Of a stretch of DNA of 64,000 nucleotides, positions 22,034 to 33,345 are shown piece by piece. This stretch comes from Trichaptum fuscoviolaceum. Lineage: Eukaryota; Basidiomycota; Agaricomycetes; Hymenochaetales; Trichaptaceae. The DNA is taken from assembly GCA_910574455.1 (NCBI GenBank), contig CAJSYZ010000002.1, positions 5,605,671-5,669,670 on the forward strand, given 5' to 3'. The number at the start of each line of letters is the position of its first letter. Positions within the stretch are counted from its first letter, which is position 1. A program made the translations under genes and the position numbers. A model generated the notes under the pieces. That model was not told the DNA's origin. It saw nothing but the letters and a program-made list of their open reading frames with translations, and did not search any database.

Positions 22034-23140
22034 TCACAAGTAAATCGTCCCACTCGCCATCAGTTTCGCCTCGCCCCTCAACAGCACTTTATTCCTCTCC
22101 CAGTCCACTTCAGTCCAGAGCCGCCCTCCTCGCCTGCTCACCTGCAGCGCCGCCATCTCCTTACTCTCACCGTCGGATACGGGCAGCTTTCTTGCCCAGT
22201 AGGGTGCCATGGTGCAATTTGCGCTTCCGCAGACCGGGTCCTCAGAGACGCCGGCTACGGGCGCGAACATACGCGTCTCATACGCGATACCTGGGACGCG
22301 CGAGCGTGAAGTCAGGATATTCACCTCCCGCGGCGCGGTGGCGATCTGTTATGCCATGGCCATGGACCAAATGTGTTCGTGTGAGGACGCTTTCACGCAC
22401 AAGGAGAGAATGATTTAAGGGAATGGAGGACGTACAAAGGCAGACGTGTCTACGACGACTTTTCCTAATTCCTCATCGATGTCGACCTCGATGAGGAGGT
22501 AGATCTCCGACCCCTTCCCTGCATCTTCGCGCGCTGCGCCCACGTACAGGACCTCGACGTCCGGCCTTCCGAACGCCTTACACACAGCCAACCGCGCGCG
22601 CTCGAACTCCTCCGGGCTCGCAGGGACAGGATCAAAGCAGGGCATCGCGATCTCGTACCGCTCAGGCTGCTTTGATTCCTCCTCCTCCTCCTCCTCCTCC
22701 TCCGAACGGACTGCCGGAGGGAGTCGACGAGCCTCAAAATAGCCCCCGTGCTTGAGCTCGAATTTGAGTACCTTCACCTGCTGATCTACCAGTGTCTTCC
22801 CGCCCGTCGGGATGAGGTTATTGAACAGCGCATGCGCAGTCGCCATCGTCGCGTGTCCACATAACGGGATCTCATGCTCGCCCGTAAACCACCGAATGCG
22901 AAACGCCACTGCCTTCTCTGCTTCCAACTCCTCCGGGCTGGTGCGCTCAGCCGGAGACAGGAAGGCGCACATTGGCTGATTCAGGTTGCGCGCGATCTGC
23001 ATGTACGTTCTGGTATCCTCGAACGGGGCTCTTTGCAGGACGATGGCGGCTGGGTTCCCGCTGAATACGGACCTCGTGAAGGCGTTGACGATGACGAATG
23101 GGAGTCCGGTCGTCTCTGCGCCTTCTGTGGTGGTTGCCAT
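22034..23140 (-). CDS. PhzF-family isomerase/epimerase-like protein, copy 1
   Basis: Two exons: 23140-22436 and 22345-22034, with intron GTACGT...AACAG. The product is 338 residues, normal for the PhzF family (diaminopimelate-epimerase fold). Recognisable parts are FVIVNAFTRSVFSGNPAAIV at the N-terminus with the family Asn/Gly/Asn-Pro region, RWFTGEHEIPLCGHATMATA (catalytic-site loop) and EDPVCGSANCTMAPYW (second-half loop). Bacterial PhzF isomerises a phenazine precursor; fungal homologues have undefined substrates. The start at 23140 was chosen over 23206 because it matches copy 2 and begins directly before the conserved core. A (GAG)n expansion at 22678-22701 encodes nine consecutive Glu in a surface loop; copy 2 lacks it. 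Convergent with the TPR gene. Confidence 0.95.
22678..22701. repeat. (GAG)n trinucleotide repeat in PhzF copy 1
   Basis: CTC/CCT repeats on the plus strand encode nine Glu on the minus strand. Absent from PhzF copy 2. Confidence 0.85.
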
Positions 23141-23207
23141 TGTAGGTGTACAAGATGGGAAGACAGTTATTGAAAAATGATCGACAGATCGACGTATATA
23201 GGACACT

Positions 23208-23216
23208 CTTTATATT
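23208..23216 (-). promoter_or_regulatory. probable TATA box of PhzF copy 1
   Basis: On the minus strand AATATAAAG lies about 70 bp before the ATG. The equivalent TATATAAAG is kept before copy 2 (60874-60882), with conserved flanks such as CGACGAGT. Confidence 0.6.
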
Positions 23217-24304
23217 GCATAGAGGTATAATTATGACTCGTCGGCCATTCAATGCACCTTTAGGAAGACGTGACTCGACTCTCGGCCGGCTTAGTGATCG
23301 AGTCCTGTCATATATTTATCGAGAGGTTTCGAAGGGGGGGGGGGAACCATTGTTAACTGAATCTATCAGACTTGCTCTGTCACATTCATAGGTTGACTTC
23401 ACTGCCAGTGCCAGTGTTCAGTTGTCGCCGAGACGAAGCTGCAGTGCTGGACCCACTGGCACATGATGATGGACCCTGAGTCCTCGGCCTCTTCCGGACT
23501 GAGCCAGTGCCACTCAGGCTTGCAGAAGTGGCCATGGGTAGGACTCCGTAGGAGAACTGCTCCCTCTCGATAAATTCTCGATTCAAGTTGGCCGCGATTG
23601 CTTCACGAATCAAGATCAGGTGCTGCAGTAACGGCACACAGTCTTATGTATATATGTAACTCAGGCTGTAGCTTGCCGATCGATGAATTTGAACAAAATC
23701 GACAGGAATACGCATCCCGCGTGAATTCCGTGGGCGGCAGAAATTCGCTAAACACCCATTTCAGATAAAATTCCAGAACCTATTCAAGCAACGACATAAA
23801 GCTATAGCAAAAACACGACCGAGCTAATATACAAGTACAGAGTGGGGGCGAGCGTAGAAGAATTATGGACAGTTGAGAAGACTAGACGATATAACTTGGC
23901 AGCATATGTGAATATAGTATAATACGTATCCAAAAGACGCAAAGCATAGATGAGAACAACATGGGCCTCAAATGAATGGCGTACGGATCAAACCGGAGGC
24001 CAACGTCAGAAAAGCGAGGCCAGAAGAAATAGACAGCCAGTAGCAAAAAGAGCGAGGCAATCGAAAGAGAGGACAGTGCGCCCGATGAGAAAGCGAATTA
24101 GCTGGATTAACGGTAGATAGAAAGCCGACGAGAGGCGGAGATAAACAGGAATCAAAGGCGAGCTCGCAGATAAATGCAAAACATACTTATACGCAGGTGG
24201 CATACTGCGTGTGTTGGGACCCTTTCGCGGCCCGTATCGATCATTCGTCCCTCTGTAGCTCTTATCATCTCAGTTGATCAGAATTACGGTGCTTGCAGTA
24301 CGAC
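23217..24304. other. intergenic; contains duplication breakpoint
   Basis: No gene. A run of 11 G lies at 23334-23344. About 23400-23530 carries CCAGTG words and a fragment resembling the MITE end region. From 23700 to about 23985 it matches the reverse complement of 60480-60740 in short exact blocks, for example CCACGGAATTCACGCGGG and GCTATAGCTTTATGTCG. The match fades near 23990, taken as the edge of the segmental duplication. Confidence 0.6.
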
Positions 24305-25904
24305 TTAGACGCTCCGCTGCTCGCGACCATCGGCATCCAGCAGGCGGACATTCCGCTGCCCAAGCACTCTGGCCCAGTCCTTCATCTGGCCTTGAAAGCC
24401 CGCCTCGAGCGCACGCGCCGACATGCCCGGCTTCGCCCAGCGCACCTCCAGGCAACGTACTTCGCGCAGGTTCGGCAGGAAGGGCAGCGCAGGGAAGATT
24501 GATTCGCGCAGCATCGAGCTCGGACGCGGAACCCACAGCGTAGCCAGGGGGTGTCCACTGGACGGCGTGGCGCGCTCACGCGGCGAGGATGGCGAAGGAG
24601 GAAGCGGGGCTTCGAGCCGGAATTGTTCTTCGCCCTCGCGTGTTAAAGAGGTGCCCTCAAGACTCAGCGCGGTGAGGTTCGGAAGAATGAGCAGGAGAGA
24701 TTTGGGTGGCGGGAAGCTCATCAGCACGCTTGGCCATGCAGCCTTCGGGGTGTGCAGAACGAGCGTGCGGATGCTTTGCCCGTGCGCTTCGAGGAAAGCG
24801 GTGACAAGCGACAGGGGAGGTAGCAGGTCGCCGTAGGGCGTGATCACGAGCGTACGCAGTTTGGGAAGAGGGACTCGCAGGAGCCTACGAAGGAGATGGC
24901 TAGAGGGCGTTGAGAGGAGTGTGAGGGTGTGCAGTCGAGGTAAGTAGATCCGCGGTACGTGAGGCCCTTTCGTCGATGAATGTGCGTTGTTCGCCGCAAT
25001 CATAACGTCCAGGTCATCCATCCCCAGTCCAATGACCTCGAGCTCCTCCAACCCCGTGCAGCAAGCAACCAGTTCCGTCAAGGGGTCGTGCTCCTCGTCA
25101 TATCCCACGGCATTCGTGACTATGTTGTCGTATTTCACACCTCGTAGGACCTTCAAGCCCTCCACGCCGTCCCTGAACGCAAGGGAGTGCATCGCGCGAC
25201 GGCTCAGCTGCATCGATAGCGTCAACTCGAGTTTTGAAAGGCATGGTAGCAGGGGGAAGAGCATCGTCAACAGAGCGTCTGCGGTATTGGCGTCCGCGCG
25301 GCTGTGCAGAACGAGTTCCGACAGGTTGAGCTCGTGAACCCATCGTCCGGGCGTCGAGTATGGGATCCTTCTGATGGAGTCCCACTTCTGGTCAGACGAG
25401 ACGAGCAACGTCGTGAACTTCTGCAGCGCAGAGAGGGTCGAAAGGTTGCAAGAGTTGTAGAGGAGCGGAAGGACGATATTCTGCAACTTAAAGTAAGCGC
25501 CTCATTCTTGACAAAGCTATGTATTATGATAGAGGACAACGGAAGGATGTGAGGCTTACTTTCAACTCCTTACACACCAAAGAAAGACTCCAAGCAAACC
25601 TAACTCTCTGCGCCTCGCGTGCCTTCAAAGCCTCCTTCGTCGCCATCTTTCCCTGGCTGGAGGCTCTCCACTTTGATATATCAAGCCCTCGCACATCGCT
25701 CTCGATAGCCAAGCACATTATACTGCGCCATACCTCTGCAGGCAGCGGCTTCGGCGGTGGACGTTTGGGCAGGAGTGGCAAAAGGACAATGTAGCCTGCA
25801 AACCGCGCTAAAGGACGGGGCTTGAGGAGGACAACCTTCTCAGCGTCATGGTGAGAGCTCTGCGTATATGCCTTTGTCGTCGTTGAGAGCGTCGCTGTTG
25901 CCAT
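24305..25904 (-). CDS. F-box/LRR-like protein
   Basis: Two exons, 25904-25560 and 25486-24305, encode about 508 residues. The acceptor at TTTAAG or TTGCAG is undecided; both keep frame. Exon 1 carries a degenerate F-box-like segment (PLPAEVWRSIMCLAIESD ... WSLSLVCKELK) that continues across the intron into IVLPLLYNS, the arrangement common in Agaricomycete F-box proteins. The rest consists of Leu-rich segments of the LRR type (LSKLELTLSMQLS; LPKLRTLVITPYGD; LPNLTALSLEGT). Such proteins usually hold Skp1 at the F-box and present a substrate to an SCF ubiquitin ligase. The F-box is weak, so the Skp1 link is inferred. Confidence 0.75.
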
Positions 25905-28112
25905 CGAGCACGGTGAGCAAGCTAGGACATGCCTGGTGGACGCTGGTTATGAAGGATGCCTCGCCCGGTTTGAGCGTGTCACTCGCGATTTCCGACGCTG
26001 TCCAGGACCCCATAAGCTTACATTTATCAGCAAGTATAAATCATTTGGATTGCAGCATTATTTGATGCAAGTCTCATTCCAAGTAGATACAAATCCTTCT
26101 GCTATGATACATTGTATGAGAGGTAGCAGCTCCCATATATCTCTTTTCTTTGGAGGAGTGTTGGTTTAGTGCTCTTGAGTAACTTATGTGCCTTTCGGGG
26201 TCCTTGGTCAAGTTTGTGTGGATTTTCACGTCGTTGACTTCGAGTGACAAAGTTCTCTCTTTCATCTTTCTACCGCGTTACTTCCGAAATGTAACTTTTC
26301 AATGGGTTATATGTACCATGTACATGTTGGGACTCACTGAAGATCTGCACCTTTCATTCCAGAGTGTACTAATCAGTCATCCTTTTAGCCGACGTCGTCT
26401 GGAGTCTATTGAGACCAGTCAACCTTTATTCCTCGCTAACTTTGAATGGTTCTTGTCAGGAGATTGTCTCGGTCTTCTTGGATCTTATTTGATAAGATAT
26501 GGAGCCGTGTCACTCGAAACAACTCTCGGAACTCAAAGGTGCGCACACAAAATCCATTTTTGATTTTCTTTAGAACTTATTAGCGAGTAATCTAATCGCA
26601 CCTACTCGCTGTTAGCAGTCGTAACTGCGGGTTAGACTTGGCCCTCGGTTTCCTGGTACACTTGTGTTGCCGGAGAACCGAGAGTGATGGCGTTTTCATG
26701 AAGAAGTTACCCAAACGTCTATTCTCAGGCTGGGTCAATGTATTTGCGGGATTACGCTCATGCAATACAAATCGCTCAGTCTAAAGTTGTGCGTTCTCCC
26801 TTCATATTGTCTTATTCGCTATAAATGAGTCATTGATACGAATAGCAACCGCGACAAGTTGACATCGACATTGTATCCTGGACATGGCTTTGCGAAAGTA
26901 CGACTGGTACTTCCAATGAGGCTTCCCTCACCGTCGATCACGACTTCCATTGCTACATATTCACATTCAAGCTTCATGGATGAACCGAGCTACTTCCGAC
27001 GTGACTGGCAGCACGTCTATGCACAACTTAGGCATCATGCAGAATCAGAACTCAGTCATAAGTAATGTACCTCTCACTATCACCGATCGTGTGAGGCAGT
27101 ACTCCTTCAAATTTCTATATCGTGACTACAACCATACCTAGCAAAGCCAAACGGAGATCGTTGCATTTAACGTGAATCCTAGGAGCATGTTCGAGAGGTG
27201 CGAATTCCAACAATGATTTTTCTTATTCTACGCTGCTTAGCGCTCACGATCCGCAGTCTGTTGTGCAATTCAATCAATGACTTCGTTACACTTGAAACCG
27301 CGGACTCTAATTGATTGTCGTGTTTCTCCTGTATATGGACTGCCGGTCTACCGAGGTTAGTGCCCTGGGACGAAGAAAGCTGTCACAAGCGCCTTAATAA
27401 TGTGAGTTGTCTACTATTCTGGTATGATGTCGACTCCTTATCCGAGGGGATACGGCTACTAGTTTTTGGTATTGCGCTTGAGTAAAGTATGTGATAGGGT
27501 TCTCGAAGGTGAAGATTGTGCTTCTCCGTTCCTGTGCGTTAAATTTCAATAGCTCATGTCCAACTCGTGCAATGGTCAGAGGTACATCTATGATACTACT
27601 CGGTATTGAATTGCATTCTTCTCTTCTCAGGCGCCCCGCCGGTTTCTGCCCCATCGGGCTAAACAACTTAATTGGCATACAACATCTTCCCACTGCATCT
27701 GTTTTTAACTCTATCGTCTGTCTGCGCCTACTGACATTTCGTTTTCCGACAGAATTCCTGACGGTGACAATGCACGTCTAGAATGCTGTACGTGAGGCCG
27801 ATAGGCTTGCGCACAATCTTGAATGCCGCAGGCTGCATAGGATGATTCCGCGAAGTCGACAAGAAGCGCCTAAAGCTCCAAACTTCTGAGTCGGCAGAAT
27901 CTCCCCGTCTTGGATCTTATCAGCGCTCTGGCTCATCGTATCATTCCCCCCTCGTGGTCCTCTTCACGCAGCGTTGAAAACATAACACATCAATGTTCTA
28001 TTATTGAGAACGCATCACGCCGGATCTGATATGCTTATTACCCTCCCCTCCTTCAACGCATTGCTTCGCTCCTTCGTCCGAGCTTCCTTGTTTACCATCC
28101 CTCCTGAACGAG
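25905..28112. other. 2.2-kb intergenic region, no gene seen
   Basis: Only short frames without domain features or consistent splicing. The longest (26186-26563, 125 residues) has no recognisable motif. Confidence 0.4.
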
Positions 28113-31100
28113 ATGCTGTCTTCCCTCTTCTGGTCTGAGCTGGTCGCGATTGCGTTTGTGGTCCAAGTCTCCAGTCAATGGACAGTCACTCCATTCAATC
28201 CACCTTCGGTTCCTTTGGCTGTTCGGAGCCCATACCTGAATATTTGGTTAACTCAAAACCTAAATCCTCCGGCGCTCAGTGACTTCTATCCTCAGTCGAG
28301 CGCCACATCTGTGAGCGACCACTTTATCTAATTGCTCCCTGTGCTTTTCGGTTCCTCGGTAAAGTGTTTATTTCACCGTGAACTGTATTGTGGGGTCTAT
28401 TTCTTTCCTTCGTCGCTGAAAGAGGCGAGGGAGGAATCAACCCGGGCTATTTCTTGACTTTATACATCTCATAGTAATAAAAGACTGACCATAAGTTGCG
28501 CTAGTTCGTAGAGTGGTATGCAGCAGTGAAAGTGGACGGCCAGACGTGTCGAATCATGGGTGTCGGTGGAGATGGCATATCTCAAGCAAATCAGACTGCG
28601 ATGGAGTTCACGGCAACGCGTACGAGCTTCCTCTCCCAATGCTTTGATGTCGTCGTGAACGCGACTTTCCTCACTCCCATCGATGTGAGTCCGTCTTCCG
28701 AAACTCTCTCGTCCTACTGCCGTGCCGCATCGTTCTTCGACTGACGAGATACTTATACTCTACGAAAGGCAACCGACCTCGTTCGCCAGTCCATGCCCTT
28801 CTCCTATTTCTACATGAATGCAGAGGCTACTGATGGCAAAAACCATAACATTTCTATGTATTCGGACATTGGAGCAAGTGCGTAGTTCCTACCTATTGGT
28901 AGCTAGTCCTTATGCTGATCTTTGGCCAAAAAGACTTATTAACGGGGTCGTCGCCGCAAATACTCGTTGGTAATCCTCCAGACCTCGAGGATGGTCGCAT
29001 CATTCTCTCCATGCAAATGCAGACTCCACAGCCATTTGCGGAGGGTGGTATCAATGGGAGCTTCGGGACGTCTCTAGACGCTGCTGCGTTCTACGGAATA
29101 AAGACAGATGATATTTTTCCGTCTGCATACTCATGGGAGATATCGCTAGACTCCTCTTCTCGCGGGAACTTCGTCAGAACCTCCGCACTGTCCAATACGT
29201 CCACCACTGCGATCGAAGATAGCACAGCGTCGAATAAGTGCGTCATCATGCATGAAATGTGAAAAAATCGGAGAAGCTGATCGTGTTTCTGTTTCGCTCA
29301 TTCAGCTCTGTTCTCGCAATCTCGGTCGACCTTGGAACGACATCTTCCACGGGGAATATTGTTTGGGCGATCGGAGTCCCGCGCGATCCGGTGATTCAGT
29401 ATGTCGACGCAGATGGCAACACAGAAGACCGACGCCCGTACTACATGTCAATGTCTTCGTTCCACAACGCATCAGACGCAGTAAGTGAAACCTCACACCA
29501 CACCACCTGCCTCGAAAAGTACTGAAATGTGAGCAGTTGCAATTTTTCCTGGAAGATTTCGGCACTGGGGCAATTTCAGGTGCAATCGAAATGGATGCTC
29601 AGTTACAGAATGATGCAGGAAATGTCTCGCCAGAGTATGCGGCCCTAGTCTCGTTGGTCGCTCGGCAGGCACTTAGTGCAATGGACATCACCATTAAGCA
29701 GAACTCCGATGGGTCTTGGGATACCTCGGACGTGAAAGCGTTCATGGACAATACAGGCGGCGCCGGGTCAACGAATGGGTATGTTTGATCATCGGTATCG
29801 AGTAAGAGTTTGTTTGCTAACTATGATTATGTTAAGTGTGAATGTGGTGGACATTTTATATGCATCACTACCAGCCTATCTGTATTTCAACCCTGATCTC
29901 GCGGCCTATCTTCTCAGCCCACTTCTTGAGTATGAGGACTCCAGTCAGTACCAACTACCATATGCTGCTCGAAGTATAGGTATGCAATTCTAATAAATAC
30001 TTAAAAGAGGTTCCAACAAATTACAACAGGTTCTGTGTACCCAAATGCGACTGCTGATGGGATCAATCAACCGCACCAGCTCGGTATAGAGGGTATGACT
30101 CGGAGTTCACTCATACGATCTATCCCACTGAACTGGCTATCGTCGATTTAGAAACCGCAAATATGATCATCATCACTTTGGCACACGCGCAGAGATCGGG
30201 CAATGGTACCCTAATTAGTAAACATGTAAGCATGCGGGGTAGTAGGATGCGCATTGCATGCTTCTGACATCTTCGGCAGTACTCGTTGCTTCGTCGCTGG
30301 GCGGATTACTTGGTTGGAAATGCACTGTTCCCGGTCAATCAGTAAGTCATTCACCATAGTATGATTGATTCCTATTATCAAACAAAAAGTTTCCAGGACG
30401 TCTCTGGACTTCAATCAATCTCTGAATCTAACCGATCTGCCCACAAGCAACATGACGAATACAGCCTTGAAAGGCATAATTGGCATAGCTGCGATGGGCA
30501 AGATTAGTTCGTATGCTGGTGTATCAAGTGATGCCTCGAACCTCACGGTAGACAAATTCACCACGACTGTCATGTGCATCGTATCTGATGGTAACTTTAA
30601 ACTGTTAGAATATTGCTCAGACGTATATCAAGCAATGGGCTACCTTGACGATCTCATCGGACAAGTCGCACTTATTGATGACTTATGGGGACGATGAATC
30701 GGAGGCGTTAATGTACAACCTGTATGCAGACAAGCTACTTCAACTCGGCCTTATACCGGATGAGGTACGAGCGCCATATTCAATATTGTTCCTCGACCTG
30801 TTACAATAACACCTCCAAAGGTATATGACGTTCATACAACTTATATTGACTCTCAAATTTGTGAGTCTATTGAAGTTTTCTGGAGACGAAAGCTGTACCC
30901 TGACCTTACCGTTGCGCAGCCTTGAACTTAACTGGTATACCCCTGGACAGCAACAACATTTCCCTTGGAGTGATACGTAATTGATTAACATCATGCGTCA
31001 AATTCCGATACCTTATTATATTATGATTTCTAGTTAATACCCACGTCTATGCGCTGTTCTCAAGGACGGGTATGCAACTCTTCCGTTATCAACAATTTCC

Positions 31101-31681
31101 AGCAAAGCTGAATGTAGCGTTTCAGACTGGATGATGTTATCTGCCGCGGTATCCACGAAAGATACAACTCGGAACAGTGTGATTGAGATGCTATTCAACC
31201 TGGCCTCTTCCAACCACAGTTCATCGCCGTTCTGCATTGAGTTCGAGGTACAGACGGGATTCTGTGTCGGAGGATATGGTAGCCCCGCTCAGGCTGCTAT
31301 GTTTGCACTGCTCGGATTGGAGTAAGTCTCTGCACGTAATCTCTGTTGCACAATCCCCCTTTCTGACACTCAGTGAACTGTAGGCAGCCTATCCTTTCGA
31401 GCATCAGTATTCCCAGCTCCGGGAGCACGATCCCTAGCGTGATGTCGCACAAGAAATCCCATACCGGAGCCATTATCGGTGGGATTGTTGGCGGACTGGC
31501 CGCGCTCGCGCTGATTGCTGGAGCTGATCGGTACTTGAGAAGGCGACGCCAGCGCCAGCGAAGCCAGCAACGACTGCGCCACCGCGACTACTACAACCTC
31601 GAGGGGCTCAAAGGAGGGCGATCACCGGGTTTAGCTCACAATAGGGCACAGGTCGACACTAAATCTCCGCAACTGGATTAG
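28113..31681 (+). CDS. gtaA: GtaA-type glutaminase, membrane anchored, copy 1
   Basis: Many short exons (at least 14). Visible ones include 28113-28310, 28505-28684, 28769-28877 and 28934-about 29236; later exons run to a C-terminal exon ending at 31681. The product opens with a signal peptide (LVAIAFVVQVSSQW) and the family start FNPPSVPLAVRSPYLNIW. Characteristic blocks follow: DGQTCRIMG, DLVRQSMPFSYFYM, VDILYASLPAYLYFNPDLA, YQLPYAARSIG, YPNATADGINQPHQLG, ETANMIIITLAHA, NTALKGIIGIAAMGKIS and GSPAQAAMFALLGLE. This is the fungal GtaA family (DUF5127/DUF4965/DUF1793 regions), which in Aspergillus hydrolyses glutamine outside the cell. After it comes GAIIGGIVGGLAALALIAGA, a membrane span, and a short Arg-rich cytoplasmic tail. 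No disruption was found. Confidence 0.93.
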
Positions 31682-33279
31682 TCCCGTCAGCTTGGATACC
31701 CACGCTAAAATCATGAAAGAATGCCACAGTACTAATATGTGATTGTATATGTACTTTAGACTGTCCCTCTTATATCAGATAAAAGCCTGATTGCAGTCAT
31801 GTACGAAATCGCTTTCTTAATCTGAGGACGTATATCTCATATTTCAAGTTAGTTTTTACGATTTCTCAATACCGTCACCTAATGTATTACAGGACACTGT
31901 TAATTATTGGGCCACATACACACCTACGTAGGCTGCAATTATCTATGTGAGAGGGGGAGAATGCATTTAAATAGCCCATTAATAGAGAAGAGAGGCTTGC
32001 GCGAAGGCTTAGATACTTGTTGAAGTGTTTTTTTTCATGTTTGAGAGCATGTCACTCTTCATGACGGTGATTCCATCGACTAACAAAGTCTGTGTAGATC
32101 TATGTATATTATGAGAGTTAGCTTGCAAGTATATGAGAGATATACTTTACTGTACATAAAGAAACCGTGACCTACGACGGCCTTGAAACTTCTGGCTTCC
32201 GAAAGTTGACTTTAAGTTTTGACTCGGAAGCTAAATGATCATTTCGGAGGCCAGGGTTCACTTAAGGTTGAGACACCGGCGTCCTCCGGCTACTATAGAC
32301 TTTCGGTTACCGGACGCTTCCGGTTACTTATATACTTTCCGTCACAAGGTACAACTTGAATGTATTCTGTCACAGTCACCTCACTGCGTTGTATTTTCCC
32401 CATCGTTTGTCGCTTGTCTTTGGACTGTGGTGACTTTGCTTTCACGCTGCAAATCCTTTCTTCTAAAGGCTTTAGCTGCTCATGTATCGAAACCTTGCTA
32501 TAGATGAAGCTTAGAAGTCTTTCATCTGTGTCTTTACGTGTAAGAAGCGACGGCGACGAGACAACTCGAGACAAGTAATGTGGAAAACTTTAAAGGCTTG
32601 AAATAACGACGTATCCGCTTAACTTCGCCAACTCTCATCCTCACCAGCTCTTTCCACGACACTTTTGGCTCAATGGTCGCTCATCCACGCTTGAAATGAA
32701 AAGCTCATGACACTGCTTGGATTCTCATCGCTAGGCAACTAAGAGGAAGTGAGTGTTTGCTTACTTATTCATGTTAAGAGTGGGGGACAATGGATTTCGT
32801 CACTACCGGAATTATGAACGAACATGGTGTACGCAGGATGGCCGAAGTATGTACTATTAAACATTACGTCCTTAGCATTGTCTCGCGGATATTGCGAACG
32901 TCGGAGTTCCATCGCCGTCCTTGCGAACTCGAAGTCCAGGCTAATTATGGCCTTCAATAATTACCTTCCTCACCACTTCATTCACCTTAGTTCTCTGGCT
33001 CCAAGTTGACCATTATTACCCGACAGTTCTATTACATGTGCACGGACCGAGAGACCAAGAAGGTTCCGGATGTCCCGTCGATGACGGCTCGTCGCTGAAA
33101 GCATCAAGAAGCTGGTCATTCACCCGCTCAATCACCCGGCCATGTAAGTCCGAGTGGTAGCTTTATGTGATTTTCGCAGCTGTGTTCTTATCATCCCTGC
33201 TTCGTTGCATCATTGCAGCCTCATGGCACAAACATCTACTAAACTAGATCAAAGCCGTGAAACTCCGCTTCGTTGAATT
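31682..33279. other. 1.6-kb spacer between glutaminase copies 1 and 2
   Basis: No gene recognised; AT-rich, with short unrelated open frames. Confidence 0.45.
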
Positions 33280-33290
33280 TATATATATAT
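33280..33290 (+). promoter_or_regulatory. probable TATA box of glutaminase copy 2
   Basis: TATATATATAT, 56-66 bp before the ATG at 33346. Confidence 0.5.
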
Positions 33291-33345
33291 GCTCCTTCAA
33301 TTTACTGCAGCCCCTTCGCGGCTCACAAACTTTTCTCTCCGCTCC

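Noticed and set aside
26186..26563. 125-codon plus-strand frame
   Set aside because: Biased composition, no motif, no splice context.
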